DNA of 51,596 bases from an uncultured Alphaproteobacteria bacterium (GTDB lineage Bacteria > Pseudomonadota > Alphaproteobacteria > RF32 > CAG-239). The translations under genes and the position numbers were made by a program. Positions 9,359 through 19,100 of this stretch are shown piece after piece. Numbering within the stretch: position 1 is the first letter of the stretch; each line of letters begins with the position of its first letter. The notes beneath the pieces were generated by a model. The model ran no database searches. It was not told where the DNA came from and saw only the letters and a list, made by a program, of their open reading frames with translations. Location: NCBI GenBank assembly GCA_944392265.1, contig CALXWC010000012.1:1-51596 (forward strand), read 5' to 3'.

Positions 9359-12300
9359 CTAATTCCTCCGATTTTTTGCAACCTCTTGCAATACATATCC
9401 TGCAATTTTTTTATCCAGATTGATATAAGAACCATTATTTTTTATATAGCCAATATTTTGCCCTTTAGTATCAATCACATGGCCTTGCGCATCTATTCGA
9501 CCAATATATTTTCCGCTGTTTTCTAAAACACCGGAGCCAATTTTAAATATTCTTCCTAAGATTTCTCCATTATTTTTGATTGCCAAATCTTCCGATATAG
9601 CTCGACCAATAACGGCACCGTCTTTTGCTCTAATTGTAGCATCAATATTTACATAACCTACTACTTTATCATCATTACTCACAACAATTTCACCACGGAG
9701 TAATTCTGCATATACTTTTCCCGTCTCCGTTACGATACTTCCATCAGGCACCAAACGTCCAACTATATTTTTTTGTGAATTTATAACCTTTCCGTCAGGA
9801 CGCATTACACTTTCTACTCTGCCTTCAAAATTTAATACTATACCCTGAGGTTTTAAGCTTAAGCCATTATCACTTCCACCACCAGGCAAAACAAGACCAT
9901 CGGTTTCATTCTTCAAATCTAAGACATCACCCAAACCGTTAATATATCCTCTATACTCGCCCCAAGAATTCAGCATGATATCTTCTTCCAAAACCTCACC
10001 GATAACTTCCCCTTGCGATGTTATAATTTTTTTATCTGATGTTGCATTGCCATTATTTTTTCCTGAGAAATCTATAATCTGGCCATTACCCATCACTTTA
10101 CCGAGATAAGAACCATCATATCCTAAAGCAATACCATCTCTTAAATAGCTACCAATATAGTTACCTTTAGAATCATAAGCATTTCCTCTAGAATCAATTG
10201 CCCCAAGTTTTTCTCCGTAAAGGCTTACCACGCTTCCATCTGGCAAGGCTTTTCCTAATAATTTTCCTTGAAAGTCAATAATTGTTCCTTGCGGCATCAG
10301 ATATGATAAATTTTTTCCGACAAAATTGTATTTTGTTCCTAAAAAGTCTGCGATGTTTCTGCCTTTTACATCATAAAACTGTCCATCATAGAATAATTTT
10401 CCCAGAACCTGATTTTTTCCGTTAATTAAAAATGACTTATCTTCAATTGCCAAGCCAACAATATTATTCTTTTCATCTAACAAAAGATTATTTGCCGCAA
10501 GATGAGCCTTTTTATCATCTTCATATTCAACTGTTCCGGTATCATCGACAATATCTATAAACTTCCCTGATAAATCAAAGGCATATTTTGTTTCTTGGAC
10601 ATGTCCAACATACTGTCCTTTTACATCGAAAACATCTCCATTTATATTGGTACATCCCAATACTTTTTTCTGAGCATTTTCCAGTAACCCTGTATGATTT
10701 ATTTCACCCAAATAGCGATAGTTACTATCTAACACATAACCTTTCTGTAAAACCCTTCCGATAACGCTTCCTTTTTCATCCAAGACTCTTCCATCCGGAT
10801 TAACACACCCGATATATTTTCCATAAGCATCTCGTGCCAAACCGTCTGACTGAACACTTCCTAATAACAAACATTTATCATTAAAAATATTTCCGGTTTT
10901 TATAACTTCCCCTAAATATTTTCCGGCATTATCCGTTACCGTTCCGTCAAAATTTATTTTAGCATTAACAATCTGATTATCCTTTTTTATTATGCCATCT
11001 TTATCTAAATATCCTACTGATTTGCAACCATATCCAACGACCAAGCCGCCATTCAATGTTCTTGCTAAAACTTGAGAACCTGATATATCTTTTACCAAGC
11101 CGTTCGATAATACTCGTCCGACAATTTGCTTCTGTGCATCAACAACATTGCCTTCGTTTGTTATTGTTCCTAAAACTTTTCCATCTACCGTAATCGGCAA
11201 TTTTTCAGGCTCAACTAATTTTCCTAATATCTCGGGGGTTATTGAGATAATTTTACCATTTTCATTAACAATGCCAATTTGGTTTCCATTGGCATCCCAG
11301 ACGGTTTTATCTTCGCGAACCGTACCTATAATATTTCCATCCTGATCTAAAGCGTTCTTTCCGTCATTGGCAACCATACCAACAATCTTATCTCTTACTA
11401 CCTCTCCCTTTTCATTAATATGTCCAACGACCCTTCCTGATGCATTTACAACGCTTCCATTAGGCATTACAACGCCTAATTTATTGCCATCTTTATCTAC
11501 GGCAACTCTTCCTTGTTTTGAAACAGAACCGAGTATATTCCCTTGCAAATCAACAATTTGACCATCGCCTCTCACACGACCTATTACATTGTTATTTTTA
11601 TCGACAACACTTCCATCCGGCAATACTTTTCCAATTATGTTGCCGTTTTCATCATAAATATATCCTGTTTCTATTGCTCTTCCGATTGTATTGCCATTTT
11701 CATCAACAATACTTCCATCCGGCAAAACTCTACCAATAACGTTGCCGTTCTTGTCTATAACCTTACCCTCGGCATTAATATAACCTATAACATTACCATT
11801 TTCATCAATAGCTATTCTTTGATTATCAGCAATACCAATAATATTACCTTTATCATCAACAATTAAACCGTTACTATTTACTCGACCGATAATATTTCCT
11901 CTGGCATCACGAACCAAACCATCTTCGCCAATTGTTCCGATAATTTGTCCTTCTGTTCCAATTGCTAAACGAAGACCTTTACTTTTATCAGGAGCTGCAT
12001 TTGTTACACTGCCCGGAACATTTTCGCATATGTTACAATCTTCTTTACTAACAGCACTTCCAATAACCGGAATTTTTTCTGATTTTGCGCTGCTTGCCCC
12101 CACATTACTTTCATGCCAACTTACTATAAAGTTATTTTGAACATTACCGCCGACTACAGGAATCCATTTCATGTCTATATGGCATGTATCTTTGCCAGAT
12201 AAGATTTTTCCGCTACATCCATCAGTAAAACTGAACCCTTCTGCCGGAGGATCTGCCAATAAAACAGACACTATTTTGATAGAGGCTTTTCCATTGGTTC

Positions 12301-12637
12301 CAATAGTTAGAACATTTTTAGCATCTGTTCCTAAAATAACTTCTCCCATCGGAATCGGATTTGGAGTTGCTGTTATTGGGATTTCTTGTTCTTCAACAGT
12401 TTGAAATTCTAAATTATTACTTAAAAGAGGATCATCTTTTTCGTTTGATAATACATCAGCATTATCTGTAAAATTTGGCTCTTCATAATCGTAGTTGCCA
12501 TCATCTTCAGAAACAAGTAGCATTACACCAAATAAAAATATAACAAGAGAAACCAAGCCGACTATTAAAATTATTCGGTTGGTTTTCTTAACATAAGCTT
12601 CTGAAGCAGTTATATTTTTTTGGTTCTTTTCGCTCAT
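9359..12637 (-). CDS. Inner-membrane-anchored repeat protein with Ig/ASH-like domain
   Basis: The product has 1092 residues. A short cytoplasmic N terminus precedes one membrane span at residues 21-43 (IILIVGLVSLVIFLFGVMLL), the same topology as the N-terminal part of VirB10. An acidic linker follows. Residues ~85-195 look like an Ig-like domain of the ASH/Hydin type, with PNPIPMGEV at its start and a paired Cys segment CSGKILSGKDTCHIDMKWIP. From residue ~221 to the end the protein is about 50 copies of the 17-residue repeat also found in the next gene. It has no VirB10 C-terminal domain. The start overlaps the virB9 stop (ATGA), and the end is six bases before the start of the VirB10-domain gene. 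The two genes plausibly divide the work of one VirB10: this one anchors in the inner membrane and the other forms the outer-membrane part. Confidence 0.8.
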   Translation of the reverse strand: MSEKNQKNITASEAYVKKTNRIILIVGLVSLVIFLFGVMLLVSEDDGNYDYEEPNFTDNADVLSNEKDDPLLSNNLEFQTVEEQEIPITATPNPIPMGEVILGTDAKNVLTIGTNGKASIKIVSVLLADPPAEGFSFTDGCSGKILSGKDTCHIDMKWIPVVGGNVQNNFIVSWHESNVGASSAKSEKIPVIGSAVSKEDCNICENVPGSVTNAAPDKSKGLRLAIGTEGQIIGTIGEDGLVRDARGNIIGRVNSNGLIVDDKGNIIGIADNQRIAIDENGNVIGYINAEGKVIDKNGNVIGRVLPDGSIVDENGNTIGRAIETGYIYDENGNIIGKVLPDGSVVDKNNNVIGRVRGDGQIVDLQGNILGSVSKQGRVAVDKDGNKLGVVMPNGSVVNASGRVVGHINEKGEVVRDKIVGMVANDGKNALDQDGNIIGTVREDKTVWDANGNQIGIVNENGKIISITPEILGKLVEPEKLPITVDGKVLGTITNEGNVVDAQKQIVGRVLSNGLVKDISGSQVLARTLNGGLVVGYGCKSVGYLDKDGIIKKDNQIVNAKINFDGTVTDNAGKYLGEVIKTGNIFNDKCLLLGSVQSDGLARDAYGKYIGCVNPDGRVLDEKGSVIGRVLQKGYVLDSNYRYLGEINHTGLLENAQKKVLGCTNINGDVFDVKGQYVGHVQETKYAFDLSGKFIDIVDDTGTVEYEDDKKAHLAANNLLLDEKNNIVGLAIEDKSFLINGKNQVLGKLFYDGQFYDVKGRNIADFLGTKYNFVGKNLSYLMPQGTIIDFQGKLLGKALPDGSVVSLYGEKLGAIDSRGNAYDSKGNYIGSYLRDGIALGYDGSYLGKVMGNGQIIDFSGKNNGNATSDKKIITSQGEVIGEVLEEDIMLNSWGEYRGYINGLGDVLDLKNETDGLVLPGGGSDNGLSLKPQGIVLNFEGRVESVMRPDGKVINSQKNIVGRLVPDGSIVTETGKVYAELLRGEIVVSNDDKVVGYVNIDATIRAKDGAVIGRAISEDLAIKNNGEILGRIFKIGSGVLENSGKYIGRIDAQGHVIDTKGQNIGYIKNNGSYINLDKKIAGYVLQEVAKNRRN
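9371..11977 (-). repeat. ~50 degenerate 51-bp coding repeats (17-aa units)
   Basis: The second array has the same 17-residue consensus as the array at 5550-9250. The most regular copies lie at the N-terminal side of the array (about 11550-11950), with units such as DENGNIIGKVLPDGSVV. Later copies are increasingly divergent, and one insertion lies near 9840-9900. Confidence 0.85.
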
Positions 12638-14334
12638 TGTGTTCTTACTACGCTACAAAATACGCCATTTCTTCCAAGTTTAGAGCATACGGCATCACCT
12701 TCTTCTAAACTTTTAACAGGTCCCACTCTTAAATGGAACAACTCTTTTCCCTGACCGTCAGCCGGTGTATCTACTGAATAATAAGGTTCATATCCGGCTA
12801 AATCAGACTTATACCTTCCGCTTAAAGAACCCCATAGACTTTCTAATTTACTTACGTCAGAATCTGTGCCCAATTCTATTGAGATATTTGTATTCATATC
12901 TGTAAAGCCACTACCATATCCGTATTGTTGTAAATATTTTGCATTACCATTTTGAGCGTTAGCTAAAGATTGGTTCGGCAATTTTTGCATCTTTGAATAA
13001 TCATACAAACCCGTTACCGATCCTTGATGTATTTGCTGCGCATTTGCTTGGTTTCCATACATATTTTGAGCCGCACTCATTCCTTGCATTCCGGACATAC
13101 CTCCAGCCATTCCCATTGGCATATTATTACCGCCGTTCATATTATTGTTCATGTATCCACCGGATGAACTCATTGACATGCCAGATGAAGACTGCCCTGC
13201 TAAAGCATACTCCGAATTAAAGGTCTGAGGCTGTCCTTCACTAAAAGCGGCACTAAAATCACCGTTTTTAAGCGGAGGAGGAACATCCCAGCCCGGTTTA
13301 GCATCATCTGCATAAACACCATATTCCAAGCCAGCAGAATCTGCTCTACGTAACTTCAGACAAATCAATCTTTTTCCATTACGCAAAACCATATCTCCGA
13401 CAGCTTCCACAACGATTAAGCGATTGTTTGGCCCTTTGGTTCTAAAACCAACCGGTGTTTCTACCTTTTCATTAATTAAGGTTACAATCGGGCGCTGTGT
13501 CATATTTAACGCTTTATTTCCCAAATCAATATAAGTAAAGATATCATCGCGCCATACTCTTTCCGGAGCAATAATAACATCTTCCGGATTGGGAACATAA
13601 ACTTCTATATCAAAGCGGAATTTTTCCGGATCAACCGGAATTGATTTTAGCCAATCATCTTTTTGATTTCTTCTTGTGTAGGTTGATGCTACAGATTTAG
13701 AATTACCTCCTGAAAATGACGCTCCTTTTCCACCGTTAGATACAGAAGCTCCCATACCGCCACCAGAACCGTTTGAATCTTCACCAATAACATCAATATC
13801 AATAATAGAGTTAGTCAACTTTTCGGTATTAACACCCTCACTTCTTACATAAAAAACATATCTGTTTCCGGAACGTCCAAAAATGATAACGTTTGTATCT
13901 ACACCGACATTGGCTCCTTTTTTAGGATACAAGAGCACGGTATTAGGACCGGAAATTTGACCATCAAATGTAGAGTTATCTCCCAAATAAACATCTTCCA
14001 CCATTTCCCATTCAGGAAAGTTCAACATAGTAATCATACCTTCGCGAACACGAATCGGCAACACCAAGTCCGGAGACCAATAATATTTGGAATAAGCAGG
14101 TTTTGTTTGACCCTCGCCCAAATTTTGCAAAGGATCCAACCATGCATTTTGCATCATACCGATAGAACCAAAGCCAGCATAAGACATATCCATCTGTCTA
14201 TATTGTCCCATGTCTTGGTCAGCACTTTGATCAAGAGCATTTGCCTGAGCTTGCGCGTCTTTTACGCCACACAGTACACTAACTAAAAATAAAAACAACA
14301 ACTCTACTTTTTTTGAAACCATCTTTTGCACCAT
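12634..14334 (-). CDS. virB9: VirB9-family T4SS core protein with C-terminal SPOR domain
   Basis: The product has 566 residues, about twice ordinary VirB9. It has a signal peptide ending near AQAQA. Residues ~85-180 match the VirB9 N-terminal domain (LVLPIRVREGMITMLNFPEWE, NVIIFGRSGNRYVFYVRSEG). Residues ~245-345 are the VirB9 C-terminal domain, with the FTYIDLG and PVGFRTKGPNNRLIVVEAVG landmarks that pair with VirB10 in the outer-membrane core. A Met/Asn/Gly-rich linker follows. Residues 484-566 form a SPOR domain (start ISIELG, centre FHLRVGPVKSLEEG, end GVFCSVVRTQ). SPOR domains bind denuded peptidoglycan glycan strands, so this VirB9 may fix the core complex to cell wall undergoing remodelling. 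The stop overlaps the next start by ATGA. No frame disruption separates the parts. Confidence 0.9.
   Translation of the reverse strand: MVQKMVSKKVELLFLFLVSVLCGVKDAQAQANALDQSADQDMGQYRQMDMSYAGFGSIGMMQNAWLDPLQNLGEGQTKPAYSKYYWSPDLVLPIRVREGMITMLNFPEWEMVEDVYLGDNSTFDGQISGPNTVLLYPKKGANVGVDTNVIIFGRSGNRYVFYVRSEGVNTEKLTNSIIDIDVIGEDSNGSGGGMGASVSNGGKGASFSGGNSKSVASTYTRRNQKDDWLKSIPVDPEKFRFDIEVYVPNPEDVIIAPERVWRDDIFTYIDLGNKALNMTQRPIVTLINEKVETPVGFRTKGPNNRLIVVEAVGDMVLRNGKRLICLKLRRADSAGLEYGVYADDAKPGWDVPPPLKNGDFSAAFSEGQPQTFNSEYALAGQSSSGMSMSSSGGYMNNNMNGGNNMPMGMAGGMSGMQGMSAAQNMYGNQANAQQIHQGSVTGLYDYSKMQKLPNQSLANAQNGNAKYLQQYGYGSGFTDMNTNISIELGTDSDVSKLESLWGSLSGRYKSDLAGYEPYYSVDTPADGQGKELFHLRVGPVKSLEEGDAVCSKLGRNGVFCSVVRTQ
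12637..12885 (-). other. SPOR domain coding segment of VirB9
   Basis: This encodes the last 83 residues of the VirB9 protein. The order of an LG strand, a W..L helix, the LRVGPV strand, a Cys-containing helix and the final CSVVR strand is that of the SPOR fold common in Alphaproteobacteria. Confidence 0.85.
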
Positions 14335-14335
14335 G

Positions 14336-15067
14336 TTACTGAACCTTATTAAAGGTTAATGAATATCTTTCTACCGTAAAACCGACCGGATTTTTCAAAC
14401 GCTCAGCATATTTTACCGTTTTTCCTCTGTATCTGATTTTCAATGCCGCCGTCCAATAGTTAATTTCAGGCTGGTTTGAATTCGGATACATATCTGTTGT
14501 TTCATACTCGACCTGCCACAAACCTGAAGTCAATTCGTTTGCTGAAATAATTTTAACACTTCTGGTTAAGCCTTTATTTTTTATAATATCCAACGCTCTA
14601 ATAGCCGTTTTCTTTCTAAAATCTTCATATACAGCAGGAGACGACATTTCCTGAACCGGACCTCCAGGCATCCATCTCGCTTCCATTTCTCCGATGTTTG
14701 AAGTAAAAGAACTACGCAACAAAACATATTGGCGAACAAACACTTCAGTTACACCTCGTTCGCTTTCCATATTTTTCAATGGACGTATATTGTATACTTG
14801 ATCATTTTTGTTTTGGAAGGTTACCAAAAACGGCTCAACACGAAACAGCGGAATCGTCTGGAAAATTGCCAACAACAATATTATGTTGCAGCATATACTA
14901 ACAGCCGTAATTACTGCAAAGGCACGAGCTGTCCAAAGATATCTTTTTTCAGCAATATTTGCGACAAAGACGTCTTCTGTTTGCGGTATCGAATCCTGAG
15001 GCATTCCTGTTGTTCTGCCACCAATCAGTTTCGGTGCGGCCTTATTTCCTTCCAAACTATCTACCAT
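14336..15067 (-). CDS. virB8: VirB8-family T4SS inner-membrane protein
   Basis: The product has 243 residues. A cytoplasmic N terminus of ~45 residues is followed by one span (AFAVITAVSICCNIILLLAIF) and a periplasmic NTF2-like VirB8/TrbF domain. The family landmarks are LFRVEPFLV just after the span and NPVGFTVERYSL at the C terminus. VirB8 joins the inner-membrane platform to the core complex. The gene is one base away from virB9 and 18 bases after the small lipoprotein. A second VirB8-family protein is encoded at 15404-16150; the two share domain plan but clearly differ in sequence. Confidence 0.92.
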   Translation of the reverse strand: MVDSLEGNKAAPKLIGGRTTGMPQDSIPQTEDVFVANIAEKRYLWTARAFAVITAVSICCNIILLLAIFQTIPLFRVEPFLVTFQNKNDQVYNIRPLKNMESERGVTEVFVRQYVLLRSSFTSNIGEMEARWMPGGPVQEMSSPAVYEDFRKKTAIRALDIIKNKGLTRSVKIISANELTSGLWQVEYETTDMYPNSNQPEINYWTAALKIRYRGKTVKYAERLKNPVGFTVERYSLTFNKVQ

Positions 15068-15085
15068 TGGCTTTCTCTAAATTAA

Positions 15086-15277
15086 CTAAATTGTTTCAAT
15101 ATACCAATCAGGTAAATTTTTTGGCAATTCTATATGCATGCAAGCACATGGCGATAATTTTAATTCATTAACACCTTTACCAATACCAACCGGTTCTGGC
15201 TCATAATAAGAACCAAAACAGCCTGACAACATAAACAATGATGCTAAAAGCGCTATTGCGATATATTTTTTATGCAT
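15086..15277 (-). CDS. Small lipoprotein in VirB7 position
   Basis: The product has 63 residues. The signal peptide carries a lipobox (MLSGC, Cys ~20), followed by a short mature part with a Cys-Ala-Cys motif and the ending LPKNLPDWYIE. VirB7 is a short lipoprotein that binds VirB9 in the outer-membrane core. Size, export signal and a position directly before virB8-virB9 fit that role, although VirB7 sequences are too short and variable for a sequence-only call. It could be disulfide-linked to VirB9 or another cysteine-containing neighbour. Confidence 0.75.
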   Translation of the reverse strand: MHKKYIAIALLASLFMLSGCFGSYYEPEPVGIGKGVNELKLSPCACMHIELPKNLPDWYIETI

Positions 15278-15403
15278 ATTTTATAATTCCTGATAATTGA
15301 TAAACGTTTATTACTTTAGATTTAAACTTTTTTATTTTAAATGTCTAATCTCAAGCACATAAAATCCCCAACTTATCAACAATTATCTTAAAACATAAAT
15401 CTG
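15278..15403 (-). promoter_or_regulatory. Intergenic gap with 12-bp palindrome
   Basis: This is the longest untranslated gap inside the tight virB operon (126 bases). It is AT-rich and contains one perfect palindrome, ATAAACGTTTAT, at 15300-15311. No hairpin terminator is visible. A promoter or operator for the lipoprotein-virB8-virB11 half of the locus is possible but not established. Confidence 0.3.
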
Positions 15404-16150
15404 CTAAAAAACTTCTACTTCTGTTTGCGAATATCTGGTTACGGTAAAACCTAGCGGATTGATTAATCGTCGCCCCATAAACATTCTTTCTTTATAAAAG
15501 TTTGCCGTTATTGATGCCGTCCAATAATGTTCTTCTAATTTTAATCCTGCTTCCGCTCTGCCATATTTTCTTACGACATATGTCTTAAAATCCACTTTCC
15601 AAACCTTACTCTTTTTTCCACCTTGACGCGCTAAAGAAATAATTTCAACTTCTTGTACATTTTCTTCTTGGACTTTATTTTTTTCTTTTTCTTCTCTAAA
15701 GTTTCTAAATACCATTGGTGATGACAAAAAGTGTATCATACCTCCAGGCAACCATCGGCTATCCATCTCTCTTTGATCATTTATTATTGTATTTCTTAAA
15801 ATAACATATTGTTTAATAAATGTTTCGAGCAACAAATCCTTTGAAGCCATGTCCAATTCAATAGGCTCAGTTCTTACCAAATCTTCTGAACTGCTTTGAT
15901 TGATGATTAAAAACGGCTCGACTTCCACAAGAGGTGCTAAACGAAACAAAGCCAAACTTGCACTCAGAAAGAAAATAAGAGAGACGGAAGATAAGAAAAT
16001 AAACAATCTTGATATCCACAAATAATAAACCATTTTAAAACTTGTGTTTATCTGCTCATTGGTCGTTATAAATTGTGGAATATTCTGCTTTCTTCCGTCT
16101 GTAATTGACAGATTTTCATTCCCTCTACCCAATATATTTTGATTGTTCAT
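15404..16150 (-). CDS. Second VirB8-family protein
   Basis: The product has 248 residues. The N-terminal tail is polar, then one membrane span (FIFLSSVSLIFFLSASLALF), then a VirB8 periplasmic domain with RLAPLVEVEPFLI after the span and NPLGFTVTRYSQ at the end, which matches the family even better than the 14336 copy. It is separated from that copy by the small lipoprotein and a 126-base gap. Two VirB8 paralogues also occur in the Rickettsiales vir homologue system, where one is thought to have a specialised role; whether that applies here is inference. The gene lies 11 bases after the 1201-residue exported protein. Confidence 0.9.
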   Translation of the reverse strand: MNNQNILGRGNENLSITDGRKQNIPQFITTNEQINTSFKMVYYLWISRLFIFLSSVSLIFFLSASLALFRLAPLVEVEPFLIINQSSSEDLVRTEPIELDMASKDLLLETFIKQYVILRNTIINDQREMDSRWLPGGMIHFLSSPMVFRNFREEKEKNKVQEENVQEVEIISLARQGGKKSKVWKVDFKTYVVRKYGRAEAGLKLEEHYWTASITANFYKERMFMGRRLINPLGFTVTRYSQTEVEVF

Positions 16151-16161
16151 TCAAAATCACC

Positions 16162-19100
16162 TTAATATGTTGGACAATAAGCCGGATTTAATGATTTTAG
16201 ATTTTGTTCAAAATCTTCATCTCCGGTTTTTTCATACGCTTCATCAACACTTTCATTTGCTTTGGCTGTTTTTAAATCTTCTCTAAATTCTGACAAATCA
16301 GATATTTCCATAGACAAATTCATAACCGCTGCATCATCAAGTACTAAGGCTGTATGCACTTTATTAAAGTTATTTTTATGATCTTTTAACATATCAGATT
16401 TTCCTGGATTTAAGTCATCCAACTTCTTTTTAGCTTTTGACATATAACTTTGTTTAATTGAATTTACTTTATCAAAGGCATATTCATAATCTTCTTGATT
16501 TGAAATATCAAAATCTTCAGACATGGTTATTCCGAAAGATGCAAAACTTTCTTTCAAATCTTCTTGGCTTTCTTTAATACTTTCTGCCAATTCATCTAAA
16601 GCCTTTTGATAATCTTGTTCAACCTCAAAGTGATCCAAGAAATCTCCAACCTGATTGGTTTTATATTGAGCTCTTACATAAACATTATCATTTATGTTTT
16701 CTTCTTTTGACAATTCTTCACTATCTTTATCTTCTGCTCTTTTTTCCATTCTGGTTCCATAATTTGCAATGGACTGCATAGGAATACTTAGACCTAAAAC
16801 ATTTTCTACCATTGTGCCATCAGATACCATTTTGCCTGAGTAAATATTTAAAATTGTACCTAATTCGCTATATGGTGTAAATTCAAAAGCGGCTTTGTGA
16901 CTAATATTTATCGGACCATTTTCTTTTTCTTTCGGGAAAGACAAATAAGCCTTACCTTTGCCCAACAAGCCTGATTCACATCCTACATTTACTTCTTGGC
17001 AAGTTGGCAAATCCATTTGCGCCAGTTTTTGACTCTCTTCATTGTTGGCAAAATCAAGAACCATTCTGTATTCTTCGTTTTTCAAATCTCTTTCAAAAAC
17101 ATCTATGTATGCGGTACCATTGTTAACCTTATCTGGAATATTACATACACCTTTTAGATTGTTTTTAATATTCTTTAACACACAAGGATATACACCGCCT
17201 CTGAAAATAGATGCTTTTTCTCCACCCATGCTTAAAGGATTAATCTGATTACCCAATATTGTGGCTAATTGGTCAACAATTCCTGAAGATGGTTTCATTT
17301 TTTCACTTAAATAGAAATCACTTTCCACAAAAGCTTTGTCTTTTAACATCAATTTCCAAATTTCAGGAATCCTTCCGCCATAATTTAAGAATTTTTCCTT
17401 ATCGATAATAGTCAATGCAATTGGCGATGTTTGTTGCCATAGCTTTTGCGGAACCGGAATTCCATTGTTACCTAAAATTGGAACTTCCATATACTCTCCG
17501 GCATAAAATTTAGCGCCATCTTTTCCAATATTTTGCAAATCTATATAATCTAAACGAACATATTCTCTTAACGGAGGCAAATCAAAAGTCGGGAATGCTT
17601 TTGGAGCTCTAAAATCTCTTTCTTTAGGCTCAAAACCTACAAAATAGTCATCATCAATCGATGAATCTACGGATTTTATCAAATCATCAAATACACTTAC
17701 CGTCAGCAAGACATCCGTATTCTTTACTTTATCTCTATAATCTGATAAATAAAGTTCTTTCATGCTTTCATCCATTGTTGCACTAATCACAATATCAATG
17801 TTAAAATTACTTAAAGCATGAACCTTGCCTGCTGCAGTCTCTAATTTAATATCTCCGACAACAGCTTCCTCTCCTTTCAATGAAGACATGTATGCCTGAT
17901 GATAAGAATCCACCACAGATTGAGCTGAACTTATATATAATTTATCTCCCAACGCTTTGTATGCAGAAATTAATTTTTCAATATTATCCAAAGCCTTTTC
18001 TCTGGCATCCTCAACAACCAAATTTGATTGTGCTATAATTTGCTGAGCTGTTATCATAGATTGGCTTCCTATTGCTGCTTTAGCTGCTAATTCAGCCTTA
18101 TCTATATTATCATTTTTTGTTTTTAATTCTTCTTCATATTCTGCTATTTTTTTCTTTTCATCATCTTTAACTCTTTGGGCTTCATCTGATACTTGATTGT
18201 TTATTATGCCTAAATCTTTTTGCAATTTGTCTTCAATTGCTTTGATGTCTTCTTCTAATTTATTATATTCTTCGGTTTTTTGAGTATATAAGTCATTTAA
18301 CTCTACTCTTCTTTTTTCACCTTCTTCCATAGACTTGCGAGCTATACTTATCTCATTATTAACTTCTTGGATTTGTTTTTCCAATGCAGTTTTATCTTCC
18401 TGACTTAATTCAGGAACATTAATTTGTTGAGTTAAGCTAGATAGTGTTGCATTTAAATTTGAAATTTCTTGATGTAAGATATTGTTTTCTTCTACTATTT
18501 CATTCTTTTCTTTTGAAATTTCATCTCTTTCTTTTTGCAACGCATCTTTGTTTCTTTCTAACGGTTCTATTTCTTTTTGAGATGCAACTTTCAAGTCTTC
18601 TTTTTCTTTTTCTTTCAGATTTTTATACGCCTCAATTTGGTTTTCTACATCTTTATTTAATTTTTCTACTTTTTCATTATGAAGTCTTTGAGCCGTTAAT
18701 TTAGCATCAACAGAGGCCTGTGTTAATTGTTTTTCTGCCTCATTCATATATTGTTTTTGATTATCAAAAACAGCCTTTGCTATTTTTTCATTTATTTCAT
18801 CTGAAATTTGATAATTCTTAATATATTCGTATATGTTCGCATATTTTCGAACCAAATATTGATTAAAGAATATCTTTTGGTCATTCCAAATCGGGAATGG
18901 CTGTTTTACGCCGCCTAAGTTTTCAGAATTCCATTCCGGTCCGCTACCCATTTCTTCATTGGCTAAATATTTTGCCATCCATTCTGCAACATTTGAGCCA
19001 ATATCAACACTCATTAACTCACTCTCTCTGGCAGATTTTTCCAATTCTGCCTGTTTGCTTGGTTCTTTGAAATAGTTTCCTTGGCTATCTTCTTCTAATT

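Noticed and set aside
9340-9365. Frameshift joining the two repeat genes into one VirB10
   Set aside because: The upstream gene ends in a non-repeat tail, and the downstream gene has its own GGAGG site and export signal. The junction looks like two true genes, though confirmation by other genomes is desirable.
6239-11866. Plus-strand open frames antisense to the two repeat arrays
   Set aside because: The 51-bp period keeps antisense frames open in short stretches. They are repetitive, without plausible ribosome sites, and opposite to a strongly conserved coding array.
5550-11977. Tandem 51-bp periodicity as a CRISPR array or noncoding satellite
   Set aside because: Units are degenerate at DNA level, contiguous, without spacers, and keep one reading frame with conserved Gly positions, so the repeats are protein repeats.
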